The notes under the pieces are model-generated. The model was not told the origin of the DNA. It was given only the letters and a program-made list of their open reading frames with translations, and made no database searches. Source: a bacterium (GTDB lineage Archaea; Nanoarchaeota; Nanoarchaeia; Woesearchaeales; UBA10216). Taken from it: a DNA stretch of 64,000 nt. Shown one piece after another: positions 16,462 to 24,502 of the stretch. The DNA is taken from positions 1 to 64,000 of the forward strand of contig JAAGZO010000966.1 of the NCBI GenBank assembly GCA_024206195.1, written 5' to 3'. Position 1 is the first letter of the stretch. Every line of letters starts with the position of its first letter. The translations under genes and the position numbers were made by a program.

Positions 16462-17001
16462 ATGAGACAAAATGAAGTTAAAGTTATAAGGGATTTAGAG
16501 TTCCTTAGTAAACCTTGCATTGAGGTTCCAAAAGATAATAGGTTATGGGGAAAGATAGCTGATGAGTTACACAACGCTATTTCTAACCTACCCAATACAG
16601 CTGGTTTGGCCCATAACCAGATCGGAGGAAATCACAGAGCTTTTGTCATGGCTATTGAAGAAAAGCTTGTTGTTTTTATAAATCCCAGGATTACTAAGAG
16701 GAGCCCGCACTTATATAGCGGGATAGAGTCCTGCAAGTCCATCGACGGTATGTATATCGTCGAGAGACCGAGTTATGTTGTAGTAGAGGCAGATAATTTG
16801 AATGTTCCACTTAAAGCATCTGGGCGGTATTCTGTATGTTTTTGTCACGAGCTCGATCACCTTAATGGTGTGACAATTAAGGATATCGGGAAGAAAACTA
16901 CTACCAACACGCCTAGGAAGCGTACTAGTAGGAAAGTTGGTCGTAACGAATCCTGCTCGTGTGGTAGCGGGCAGAAATTTAAAAAGTGTTGTGGTAGATA
17001 G
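16462..17001 (+). CDS. def: Peptide deformylase fused to a SEC-C zinc knuckle
   Basis: 179 residues. The three deformylase motifs are seen in order: AGLAHNQIG (47-55, for GxGLAAxQ), ESCKS (89-93, metal ligand Cys91) and CHELDHLNG (128-136, His129, catalytic Glu130, His133). It should remove the N-formyl group from nascent proteins. After a basic linker, residues 161-179 (NESCSCGSGQKFKKCCG) are a SEC-C motif, a zinc-binding tail known from SecA that touches ribosomes. The tail could dock this short enzyme near the exit tunnel; that is inference. Glycines of motif I are partly changed (TAGLAHNQ). Confidence 0.88.
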   Translation: MRQNEVKVIRDLEFLSKPCIEVPKDNRLWGKIADELHNAISNLPNTAGLAHNQIGGNHRAFVMAIEEKLVVFINPRITKRSPHLYSGIESCKSIDGMYIVERPSYVVVEADNLNVPLKASGRYSVCFCHELDHLNGVTIKDIGKKTTTNTPRKRTSRKVGRNESCSCGSGQKFKKCCGR

Positions 17002-17048
17002 GATACTTTTAGCGTAGATTTTTCAATAGTTAGTAGCTTTTATCAACG

Positions 17049-17084
17049 GGCGGTATGTAGTTTATACTATGTACCGCCTTTTTT
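17049..17084 (+). terminator. Intrinsic terminator
   Basis: GGCGGTATGTAGT pairs with ACTATGTACCGCC (13 bp with G-U), followed by TTTTTT. Confidence 0.85.
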
Positions 17085-17096
17085 ATAGGGTAATCT

Positions 17097-17432
17097 ATGA
17101 GTTTAATTTATAAAGGTTTTGTCGGCAAAGTTTGGTTTGACAATAAAGACCTGGTTTTGAAAGGAAAGGTTTTGAACGCGTCGATGCCGGTGGAGTTTTT
17201 CTCGAATTCTACTGGGAAAATAGAACCAGCTTTTCAAGCAGCTGTTGACAAGCATATTTCTGCTTGTGACGAATCTGGGAGTGATCCGGAAAAAGCCTTC
17301 TCTGGAAAGTTTGTCCTGCGAATTGATCCAGAACTGCATAGACTGATAACGGGCTATGCAACTTCTGCTGGTAAAAGCTTAAATCAGTGGATTTTGGATG
17401 TTATAGTCCCAGCCGCTGAGTTAGGGAGGTAA
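17097..17432 (+). CDS. HicB-family protein (orphan antitoxin-like)
   Basis: 111 residues. The N-terminal 65 residues follow the partial RNase-H-like HicB fold (YKGFVGKVWFD...), then SGKFVLRIDPELHR and GKSLNQWILDVI (about 68-103) form the ribbon-helix-helix DNA-binding part. HicB normally neutralises the HicA mRNA interferase, but no HicA is visible next to it, so it may be an orphan regulator or an anti-toxin decoy carried by the virus. The next gene starts 2 nt later. Confidence 0.85.
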   Translation: MSLIYKGFVGKVWFDNKDLVLKGKVLNASMPVEFFSNSTGKIEPAFQAAVDKHISACDESGSDPEKAFSGKFVLRIDPELHRLITGYATSAGKSLNQWILDVIVPAAELGR

Positions 17433-17434
17433 TT

Positions 17435-18385
17435 ATGAAGAAACTTGATTTGAATTGTATTAGTGAAGGCGATCTATTTGCAGTTCTTTCGTTGCACAGT
17501 TGGGCTTCGAAAGAAATTCAGCAGCAGATTGCTAACAAGAGGCCCTTCGAAAATTTTGATAGTTTGAAGAGTCTTGTAGGTGGTATTGGTAATCAGCGTA
17601 TATCGCTGTTAAAGTCCATCTTTTATATAACGCGGGGCGGTTCTGCGGAAAAAGATGTACTGGATAACGTGATTATAGTTATGCAGAAAAAGAACTTCTT
17701 CGATCCGAAAACGAAGAGGAGAATCGGTTTCATAGAGTTCAGTATACACGCGGATAACTACGTTTACGTAGGAACTGGCAAGACGCATTGTAGCGGCCTT
17801 AGTCACATTGAGGTAGCTGTTTATCTACTGGACAGGCTACTTGACTCAAAAAAGGTAAATTTTGTCGGTTCAAGTATAATATTTATAGGTGGAATTTCCC
17901 CTACTAAAAACGCCTCTACAGGTGTGGCAAGATTTCTGTATAGGGGTATTGACGTGATGTGTTCACCCTCGAGCGACCCGGAGTATATGGAGAGGCTTGA
18001 AAAAATCAAGCCCAAGAAGTACGTAGCAAGAAAGAAAAAATCAATACAACGTAATGTATCGCCAGATACTATTATTGGTGTTGAGTTTTCCCGGCAACCA
18101 AGCCAGAGGAGATGGGTTGTTAGGGAACAGCTCAAACCCAACGGGGTCATTAATGAGGTTATTATACCTTATTATGACGGTGAGGAACATCACCCAGAAA
18201 ATAGGTGCAACTTTCAAGAAGCTGTGATGTATTACCTTTTAGGAAATTACAAAAAGCATTTGAAAGTCCATACCGTTTTTCAGGTAAAAGGTGATGGTAG
18301 AAATTTCTGGTATCCAAGTAAGGATAACCAGGTTTTCCGAATTTTATTCGGTAACAGTAAGAGTTTCGGAGTTAATGAAAAATGA
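17435..18385 (+). CDS. Hypothetical protein with N-terminal helix-hairpin-helix-like motif
   Basis: 316 residues. Residues about 30-58 (IANKRPFENFDSLKSLVGG, then IGNQRISLLKS) resemble helix-hairpin-helix DNA-binding segments. The start MKKLDLNCISEGD resembles that of the 13460 protein. The rest is basic and unrecognised. It starts right after the HicB-like gene and overlaps the next one by ATGA. Confidence 0.6.
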   Translation: MKKLDLNCISEGDLFAVLSLHSWASKEIQQQIANKRPFENFDSLKSLVGGIGNQRISLLKSIFYITRGGSAEKDVLDNVIIVMQKKNFFDPKTKRRIGFIEFSIHADNYVYVGTGKTHCSGLSHIEVAVYLLDRLLDSKKVNFVGSSIIFIGGISPTKNASTGVARFLYRGIDVMCSPSSDPEYMERLEKIKPKKYVARKKKSIQRNVSPDTIIGVEFSRQPSQRRWVVREQLKPNGVINEVIIPYYDGEEHHPENRCNFQEAVMYYLLGNYKKHLKVHTVFQVKGDGRNFWYPSKDNQVFRILFGNSKSFGVNEK

Positions 18386-18738
18386 AAAATAGTGATAGGA
18401 TATGCTTTCAGAGGTCTTATAGGGGGAAGACCTTCAAAAGAAGCTTCAAATCAGAGGAGCGTATAAAAGGGGAGCAATGGCTCTCCTTTTTAGTTGCAGC
18501 TATACAGACTGCGAAGATCAACGAAGAGCCTCTAGAATGGGTTGAAAAATTCGTTGAGGAGCTAAACGAGGCTATACCTCGTAATGGGCCTTGGAGAAAG
18601 GCTAAATTTAAGATCCCTGTAGTTACGGAAGTTGGGGGTGTGCCGTATAAATTGGGATCAGAGTTGGTAGTCAGAGGGATAGAAGTGGCGGAGTTGCATA
18701 AAACACCTTCGCCTAAGATGATGTATTTGTTAAAGTAG
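18382..18738 (+). CDS. Hypothetical basic protein
   Basis: 118 residues, coupled by ATGA to the previous gene. Lys/Arg-rich throughout; no known motif. Confidence 0.6.
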   Translation: MKNSDRICFQRSYRGKTFKRSFKSEERIKGEQWLSFLVAAIQTAKINEEPLEWVEKFVEELNEAIPRNGPWRKAKFKIPVVTEVGGVPYKLGSELVVRGIEVAELHKTPSPKMMYLLK

Positions 18739-18750
18739 TCTGATGGTAGT

Positions 18751-18797
18751 AGTAGGGAGATTCTTACATTAAACTGTTTGGATCTCTCCTACTATCA
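18751..18797 (+). promoter_or_regulatory. Hairpin abutting the first FGE-like gene
   Basis: AGTAGGGAGAT near 18751 pairs, with one bulge, with ATCTCTCCTACT ending near 18793. The loop contains TTAAACTG, the same 8 nt seen in the three pseudoknots, though stem 2 is not obvious. ATG 18800 follows without an SD. Confidence 0.5.
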
Positions 18798-18799
18798 TA

Positions 18800-19483
18800 A
18801 TGAATATGATGGTAAAAAGCATAGCAATTTATAATGGGGTTGTGTTGAGACTTATTCAGGTTCCTTCTGGATCGTTTATGATGGGGTCTGAAGTGGACGA
18901 AGAATCTCCAGTTCACGAAGTTAGTGTCGGTTCTTTCTATATCGGAAAGTATCAAGTAACTCAGCAGCAGTATGACATCATTATGGAACGTCGTCCGGTA
19001 AGGACTGGAAATTACCCTGTGGATAGGGTGAGTTGGACTGACGCAGTAAGGTTCTGTAAAGTGTTGTCGAGCTTTTCCGATATTGACTTCCGTCTACCGT
19101 CTGAATCTGAGTGGGAATATGCCTGCCGAGCTGGAACAGTGAATCATGCTGATAGTGAGTATCAGCTAGGGGACTGTGCTTGGTATGCCGAAAATTCAGT
19201 TTCTCATTCACACCCCGTAGGGCAGCTAAAGCCAAACGCTTGGGGATTGTGTGATATGCTAGGAAATGTTTGGGAATGGTGTGCAGATGCTTGGCATGAC
19301 AACTATGAAGGAGCGCCAGTCGACGGTAGCACATGGAAAGGTGAGGGTACTGCTAGTCGTTTGCTGCGTGGTGGGTCGTGGGTCGATGATCCTCCCATCG
19401 TGCGCAGTGCCGTCCGCCTCAGGGACGTTGCGGTTTTCCGGGACGACAGCATCGGCTTTCGCGTGGTGGCGTCGTCGCTGTAG
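18800..19483 (+). CDS. FGE/CLec-fold protein 1, with GC-rich C-terminal variable-type segment
   Basis: 227 residues. The formylglycine-generating-enzyme (FGE/SUMF1) signature is complete: MGSEVDEESPVHEV (about 28-42), IGKYQVTQQQY, FRLPSESEWEYACRAGT (about 97-113), GNVWEWCADAW and LRGGSW before IGFRVV. The fold is a C-type lectin; in bacterial and phage proteins with this end it is used to display binding residues rather than for catalysis. The last 108 bases before the SSL end are much richer in G+C than the gene body, as in DGR targets. No signal peptide is seen. Confidence 0.85.
   Translation: MNMMVKSIAIYNGVVLRLIQVPSGSFMMGSEVDEESPVHEVSVGSFYIGKYQVTQQQYDIIMERRPVRTGNYPVDRVSWTDAVRFCKVLSSFSDIDFRLPSESEWEYACRAGTVNHADSEYQLGDCAWYAENSVSHSHPVGQLKPNAWGLCDMLGNVWEWCADAWHDNYEGAPVDGSTWKGEGTASRLLRGGSWVDDPPIVRSAVRLRDVAVFRDDSIGFRVVASSL
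19370..19477 (+). repeat. DGR-type variable-repeat candidate A (divergent family)
   Basis: 108 bp running from the RGGSW codons to SS before the stop. It has the same length and the same protein frame (RGGSW..., VRSA, IGFRVV, SS) as the three repeats at 47626, 55903 and 58884 but differs from them at many constant, non-A positions (for example GGTGGGTCGTGG instead of GGCGGTTCCTGG). It therefore points to a second template or an old copy. Confidence 0.55.
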
Positions 19484-19520
19484 AAACCATTTTATTATTT
19501 ACTATTTGGAGAAACTTATT

Positions 19521-20000
19521 ATGAATGATTGTATTAACTGCAAGCACTATACGTGCAGAGATCGCGAAATGGTTTTAGAACAGGTACAGCTTATCACCTG
19601 TACCAACCCACACTTCCGATTTGTTTGTAGCCTTGAGGAAGTAGAGAATGATAAATACGGCATTTATTCTGTCACCCGCACCCGTTCGGTTAAGGGCAGG
19701 AAAACGATCGAAAGGGAAGCTGTTTTCTTTCTGACAGATACAGATGTATCTTTTTTAGAGAGTGTGGGAGCTTTCCTCGAACCAGATACGGCTCCAAACG
19801 AGTTTTCGTTCACGTACGCGGAGTTGGAGGATTTGGAAGCTCTTATGCTTAAGCCGGAAAATCTTATTCCGTATCCGCAAACAGGATTTTATTTATCCCT
19901 GTTCAGACGCGCAATTGGGGTAGTTACCGCCAGATTTGGAGAAGATTGCGCTTGTTTAAGGAAAGGTGGTCGGCCAGATTTGGCAGTTTTGGTAGTATAG
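19521..20000 (+). CDS. Hypothetical protein with N-terminal Cys cluster
   Basis: 159 residues from ATG 19521 with GGAG upstream. CINCKHYTC followed by CTN at about residue 28 could bind a metal. The rest is alpha/beta with an acidic helix; unrecognised. Confidence 0.65.
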   Translation: MNDCINCKHYTCRDREMVLEQVQLITCTNPHFRFVCSLEEVENDKYGIYSVTRTRSVKGRKTIEREAVFFLTDTDVSFLESVGAFLEPDTAPNEFSFTYAELEDLEALMLKPENLIPYPQTGFYLSLFRRAIGVVTARFGEDCACLRKGGRPDLAVLVV

Positions 20001-20031
20001 TTATAAATCACAAATCACCCACTAAATTTGT

Positions 20032-20075
20032 AGCGGAATTCATTGATCCGCTTTTTGAATAGGTTTGTACCTATT
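20032..20075 (+). terminator. Intrinsic terminator plus second hairpin
   Basis: AGCGGA pairs with TCCGCT (20032-20037, 20047-20052), then TTTTT. A second perfect hairpin, AATAGGT-ttgt-ACCTATT, follows at 20058-20075. Confidence 0.75.
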
Positions 20076-20100
20076 AACATTAATATAGGAGCATTAAATA

Positions 20101-21297
20101 ATGTCTATCATATTAAAGTATGTACCACCGTCAGTATTGGCGGTTCAGATTGCTTGTAAGAAGCCCGTAGTATTTTTACAGGGACCTAATGGTAGTGGAA
20201 AAACTACTATTCTTAAGGATATTGGGCCGTTCTTGGCTAAAGAGGTAGGAATGAATGTCAATGTCATTCTTATCGACATGAATCAGCAGGATCCTGGTGA
20301 TGTTGGGGGTCTTATGTACCTCGAAGATGCGAAAGCAGGAAAACCGTATAAGGTGGCTGTACATAGTATGCCGCCTTGGTTGGACGCAGCTATGGTCAAC
20401 GATGCTAAGGGGGAAGCAACGTTTATCCTTATAGATGAGTACAATCGATTAGATAAAGAAGTTAGGGATTCTCTTTCTGGAGCATTTCGAAATTACCAGT
20501 TCCATCATTACGAAATCCCGGATACAGTGTATTTTGGATTAACAGGTAATTTAGGGGACGAAGACGGAAATATTGTCGAGTTCCTTGATAACTCACATAA
20601 AGGTAGGATACTACCAATTTATTTCGTTACCAGGTATAATGACTGGTTAGCAAACTACGTCCCAAATAACAACGTTCATAAATACGTTTTGGCGTATTTG
20701 AGGAGGCATCCGAATCACTTTGATGACGGTGGTAGTGGAAGTAAAGATAGCAATAAAAGCGGGTTAAATGCCCGACGTTGGACTGACCTTAGCAACATTC
20801 TTCATTTCTACGGTGAGGAGCGGATAGTGCCGCAACTAGAACATGTTGCAATAGGTCTTCTTAACGGAGAGGTTGGTCTCTCTTTCTTAGAGTTTGTAAA
20901 GAAGATTGCCAACTTCTCAATGGAGGAGATAATTAAGGATCCTACTATATTAGATGGTATGGATCAAATTAAACTGGAGTCAGGTATGTCTGAAATAGTA
21001 GCTTATACTACTAAGCTTGTCATACCGGAGTTCAGCAAGTGGAAATTAGAAGGGTGTGAAATTGTTGGATCATCCTTAGACGAATCTGACAATCAGATTA
21101 TTGCAGCTCTGATTGCCATATATGCTAAATGTTATGCAGACATGCGAGCGGCAATTATTAAGCAACTGTTAGATGAGATTCAAAGGTCAGTATCTAAATA
21201 TGTAGATACTACCGTATTCCAGAGTATATTTGGTGCACATTTGGAACAGGTGCGCACTATTTGTGAAATAAATACTATTCCTTGTTTTTGGGAATAG
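20101..21297 (+). CDS. MoxR-type AAA+ ATPase
   Basis: 398 residues. Walker A GPNGSGKT at 28-35 and Walker B FILIDEYNR at about 108-116 are intact. Helical insertions and the order fit the AAA_5/MoxR group, whose members remodel or activate partner proteins and are usually paired with a VWA-domain protein. The likely partner is the gene at 23354, three FGE-like genes downstream in the same run. C-terminal residues 270-398 are helical lid. Acts in the cytoplasm by family knowledge. Confidence 0.85.
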   Translation: MSIILKYVPPSVLAVQIACKKPVVFLQGPNGSGKTTILKDIGPFLAKEVGMNVNVILIDMNQQDPGDVGGLMYLEDAKAGKPYKVAVHSMPPWLDAAMVNDAKGEATFILIDEYNRLDKEVRDSLSGAFRNYQFHHYEIPDTVYFGLTGNLGDEDGNIVEFLDNSHKGRILPIYFVTRYNDWLANYVPNNNVHKYVLAYLRRHPNHFDDGGSGSKDSNKSGLNARRWTDLSNILHFYGEERIVPQLEHVAIGLLNGEVGLSFLEFVKKIANFSMEEIIKDPTILDGMDQIKLESGMSEIVAYTTKLVIPEFSKWKLEGCEIVGSSLDESDNQIIAALIAIYAKCYADMRAAIIKQLLDEIQRSVSKYVDTTVFQSIFGAHLEQVRTICEINTIPCFWE

Positions 21298-21299
21298 TA

Positions 21300-22004
21300 A
21301 TGAAAGTATACGCTATTAGGATAAATAGTGTTATAATAAAAATGGTAGAGATCCCATCCGGTATATACCGGATGGGATCGTGTTTTTTCACTGAAAGTCC
21401 GCCCCACGAAGTAACTGCAAAGTCGTTTCTAATTGGGCAGTTTCCAGTTACACAAGAACAATGGATGAGCGTTATGGGAGAAAATCCGTCTAAAAATACA
21501 ATTCACCCTAACGCTCCAGTTAGTATTGTTAGTATTCTAACAGCTGTGGATTTTTGTAAGAGTATATCTAACTATACAGGTCGTACATTTAGATTACCGT
21601 CTGAGGCAGAATGGGAATACGCCTGTAGGGCCGGTTCGTGCGGAGATTATTGTTTTGGTAATGATGTAACTTACCTCAAACAATACTGCTGGTACAAAGA
21701 AAATTCTGGGGATTTTACGATGCCGGTGGGTATGCTGAGACCTAATACTTGGGGTTTTTATGATATGCATGGAAATGTAGCTGAGTGGTGTCAGGATACT
21801 TGGCACGGGGGACATAGCTGTTCCCCGACTGACGGTAAACCGCGGCTGTCCACTTACATTAGCGTAGACAAAGAAAGGCGGGTTTTGCGTGGAGGAAGCT
21901 TTAAGGGACAAGCAGATTGTATACGTTCTGCAAGTAGAACTTGGGGATCAGCAGCTATAAGTAAAATAGATGTAGGTTTCCGTGTTGTAATGGAGGATGT
22001 ATGA
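21300..22004 (+). CDS. FGE/CLec-fold protein 2
   Basis: 234 residues from ATG 21300, 2 nt after the ATPase stop. Visible landmarks: MGSCFFTESPPHEV, FPVTQEQW, FRLPSEAEWEYACRAG, DMHGNVAEWCQD, LRGGSFKG and VGFRVV. The C-terminal segment is as AT-rich as the rest, so there is no sign of a variable repeat. TGA overlaps the next start (ATGA), so these genes are translated as one unit with the ATPase. Confidence 0.85.
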   Translation: MKVYAIRINSVIIKMVEIPSGIYRMGSCFFTESPPHEVTAKSFLIGQFPVTQEQWMSVMGENPSKNTIHPNAPVSIVSILTAVDFCKSISNYTGRTFRLPSEAEWEYACRAGSCGDYCFGNDVTYLKQYCWYKENSGDFTMPVGMLRPNTWGFYDMHGNVAEWCQDTWHGGHSCSPTDGKPRLSTYISVDKERRVLRGGSFKGQADCIRSASRTWGSAAISKIDVGFRVVMEDV

Positions 22005-22699
22005 AAAACATAGTTTTGGGGGATGATTGTGTACTACAGTTAGTATACATTCCTGGCGGATCATGTGCTATGGGATCACATAGATCCATAATATCTATGC
22101 CGATACGTAAAATACACGTTGAAGGATTTTATATGGCCGTGTACCAAACTACTCGGAGACAGTGGGAAATGATTATGAATCGCTATCACGCCCCTAATAG
22201 CGGTAATACGGAGTTTCCTATGAACTGGGTAACCTGGCAATCGGCAACTAAATTCTGTGAGCGGCTGTCAGAAATAGTTGGGGTTTCCTGCCGATTACCT
22301 AGTGAGGCTGAGTGGGAATACGCAGCACGAACTGGTTTGGCCCAAAATGTACCCGCTTCCGAGCCCGCAAGAATGTGGGCTGACCAGAATATGTGGCATC
22401 GCGGCAATTCCGCGCAGATTCTGCACCCAGTTGGGCAGCTACGACCTAGTACTCACGGTATCTACGATGTGTTTGGAAACCTGTACGATTGGTGTGCGGA
22501 TGGGTACCATGTTAATTATGGTGGTATTCCGAATGACGGCAGTGCTTGGGTAGAAAAGAGTATGGTGTCTCAAGTAATACGTGGTGGCTCGTATAAGGTG
22601 CCGCATACAGATTGTTCGTGTACTCGTAGAAACGGTGCCAACTCGAATATACCTTTGGAAGATGTAGGATTTAGAATTGTTATAGATAAGGAGATATGA
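22001..22699 (+). CDS. FGE/CLec-fold protein 3
   Basis: 232 residues. PGGSCAMGS, CRLPSEAEWEYAARTG, DVFGNLYDWCADGYH and IRGGSYK mark the fold. The usual NVWEWC is NLYDWC and the motif Cys of YACR is Ala. Fixed, AT-rich C-terminus ending VGFRIVIDKE. Confidence 0.83.
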   Translation: MKNIVLGDDCVLQLVYIPGGSCAMGSHRSIISMPIRKIHVEGFYMAVYQTTRRQWEMIMNRYHAPNSGNTEFPMNWVTWQSATKFCERLSEIVGVSCRLPSEAEWEYAARTGLAQNVPASEPARMWADQNMWHRGNSAQILHPVGQLRPSTHGIYDVFGNLYDWCADGYHVNYGGIPNDGSAWVEKSMVSQVIRGGSYKVPHTDCSCTRRNGANSNIPLEDVGFRIVIDKEI

Positions 22700-22703
22700 T
22701 AAT

Positions 22704-23344
22704 ATGGTAGAGAAGAGTGTAACAATAGATGATAACACTATTATTCGCATAGTATACATACCAGGCGGTACATTCATAATGGGATCTCACGAGGTTATTG
22801 TGAGTGAAAGTGCCTGTTCAATACCAGAGCATGAGGTCGATGTACTACCGTTTTGGATTGGTAAGTATCCAATTACAGAGGGGCAATTTTTTGCTGTTAC
22901 AGGGTTTGCCTCCCCGGGTATTTACGATGCGGATGTATTTGCGAGGAGTATAAGCTGGAAAATGGCTATCCACTTCTGCCGAAAGCTTACGGAGAGATTG
23001 AAACGGACAGTTCGGTTGCCGAGTGAAGCTGAGTGGGAGTATGCTTGCGGTGATCATTGGGATTATATTGATGGCTCCAGTTATCTTAGTATAGAAGAGT
23101 ACGCCTGGTGTGATTGCGGCCCGTTTAATGACGCACCGAATCGGAATGTTGGGCGATTCAAGCCTAACGTATTTGGGCTGTACGATATGCTTGGCGGTGT
23201 GAAGATGGTTCTGAAACAACACGTGTATTACGTGGGGGTTCGTTCAGTTCGTCTAAGGAGAGTCTACACTGCTCTTCTAGGTTTTATAGTTTGGAAAGTA
23301 CCGCCTGCTATGATTTTGGTTTTAGGATTGTAATAGAAATATAG
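22704..23344 (+). pseudogene. FGE/CLec-fold protein 4, broken by a 13-nt deletion
   Basis: The frame from ATG 22704 matches the family through RLPSEAEWEYAC and FGLYDMLGG, then loses it and ends at 23333. The family end (VLRGGSFSSSKE ... DFGFRIVIEI) is present in another frame and stops at 23344. The two frames join if 13 nt, the coding for Asn-Val-Trp-Glu and part of Trp, are missing after position 23194 or so, where other copies read GNVWEWC. A deletion of this size is unlikely to be a sequencing slip. A shorter product could still be made. Confidence 0.8.
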
Positions 23345-23353
23345 GAGAATAAT

Positions 23354-24484
23354 ATGATACCACGTTGTTTTGAAGATTCAGCAGTAGATATAGCTTCCGT
23401 TTCGTCGTACATCTGGTCTATACTAGATAAAATGACGTTTCGATATGAAACACTGCCGAAAGGCTGTTTGTGCATGGTTTCTGGAAATAAGAGGGGTATA
23501 TACCTTACTTATGACGATAAAACACTATCCTTTTGTAAGGAATCGAGGACATGTTTACTAATTCATGAAGCCGGGCACATTTTACGTTATGTATTCAAAG
23601 ACTTTGAGCCTTACAGAACTCCCCCAGGAGTCAGTCATATGTTAGACAATATTATTCAAGACATGTGTATAGATTCTTGGATTGAGGAAAGTATATTTAC
23701 TACAAAGGGGTTGTCAAAGATGCCTGAGGAAAATGGGGTTAAAATCATGTACCCGCCCCCGAAAGGGTTTACAGGATTCTTGTATTATGAAGCAGTCCTG
23801 AAATATTATAAGGATAATCCAGATCTCGTGTCAGAAATACCAGGCAGCTCTTTTGATATAGTTGAGATAGACGATTTACCGGATGACCTTGAATCTTTTG
23901 TAAGGTGTTTAAAACCTGATAAATGTGTCTCTAAGGCAGTTCCTGATAATGACAGTAATCGCATAATACAGAGAGATACGTGGGATCCCTATTATGCTTT
24001 ATTAAGTGATATCAAAAGGAGAACCAAAAGTAAAGCAGTTACTACTCTTACTAGATTTCATAAGAATTATAAGTTGAGAGCTGGTAGAAAGAAGATTGCT
24101 AGTAAAGTAAATATAATAGCTGATACCTCAGGCAGCATCTATAATATTGTTGGCAAGTTGCTAGGACTTGTAGTAGATAGTAGCCTGACTTATTTAGTTG
24201 TTAGTACTCATAATTCTGCTGAAGTAGAAGCCGAAAATGTTAGGGGTAAACAGTTGTTGAATGTTACACTGTCTGGTGGTGGTGGTACTGCCATAAATCC
24301 CGGTTTGCAGGAGATCCCAACGTCGGAGAGAAGGAATCCTACTGTTATTATAACAGATGGGTACCTGTTCAACGAAGTCGTGGATTTAACAGGATTCCGC
24401 GATGTGTATATCATAACAACTGGCAATCCGGTTGAAGTTATCAACAGGTCTGCCTTGAAAGTTCAGGTAACATTGAAATTGTAG
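23354..24484 (+). CDS. DUF2201-type metallopeptidase-like / VWA protein
   Basis: 376 residues. N-terminal zincin motif HEAGH at 71-75 and a C-terminal VWA-like domain beginning NIIADTSGSI (MIDAS-type DxSGS at 257-261). This arrangement matches the DUF2201 family, the regular partner of MoxR ATPases. The ATPase at 20101 is in the same run. The middle (residues 150-240) is unique. The pair may act as a chaperone or conflict module on the neighbouring CLec proteins; the link is inferred from order only. Confidence 0.78.
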   Translation: MIPRCFEDSAVDIASVSSYIWSILDKMTFRYETLPKGCLCMVSGNKRGIYLTYDDKTLSFCKESRTCLLIHEAGHILRYVFKDFEPYRTPPGVSHMLDNIIQDMCIDSWIEESIFTTKGLSKMPEENGVKIMYPPPKGFTGFLYYEAVLKYYKDNPDLVSEIPGSSFDIVEIDDLPDDLESFVRCLKPDKCVSKAVPDNDSNRIIQRDTWDPYYALLSDIKRRTKSKAVTTLTRFHKNYKLRAGRKKIASKVNIIADTSGSIYNIVGKLLGLVVDSSLTYLVVSTHNSAEVEAENVRGKQLLNVTLSGGGGTAINPGLQEIPTSERRNPTVIITDGYLFNEVVDLTGFRDVYIITTGNPVEVINRSALKVQVTLKL

Positions 24485-24502
24485 GAGTACTGTATTTGTA
24501 TT

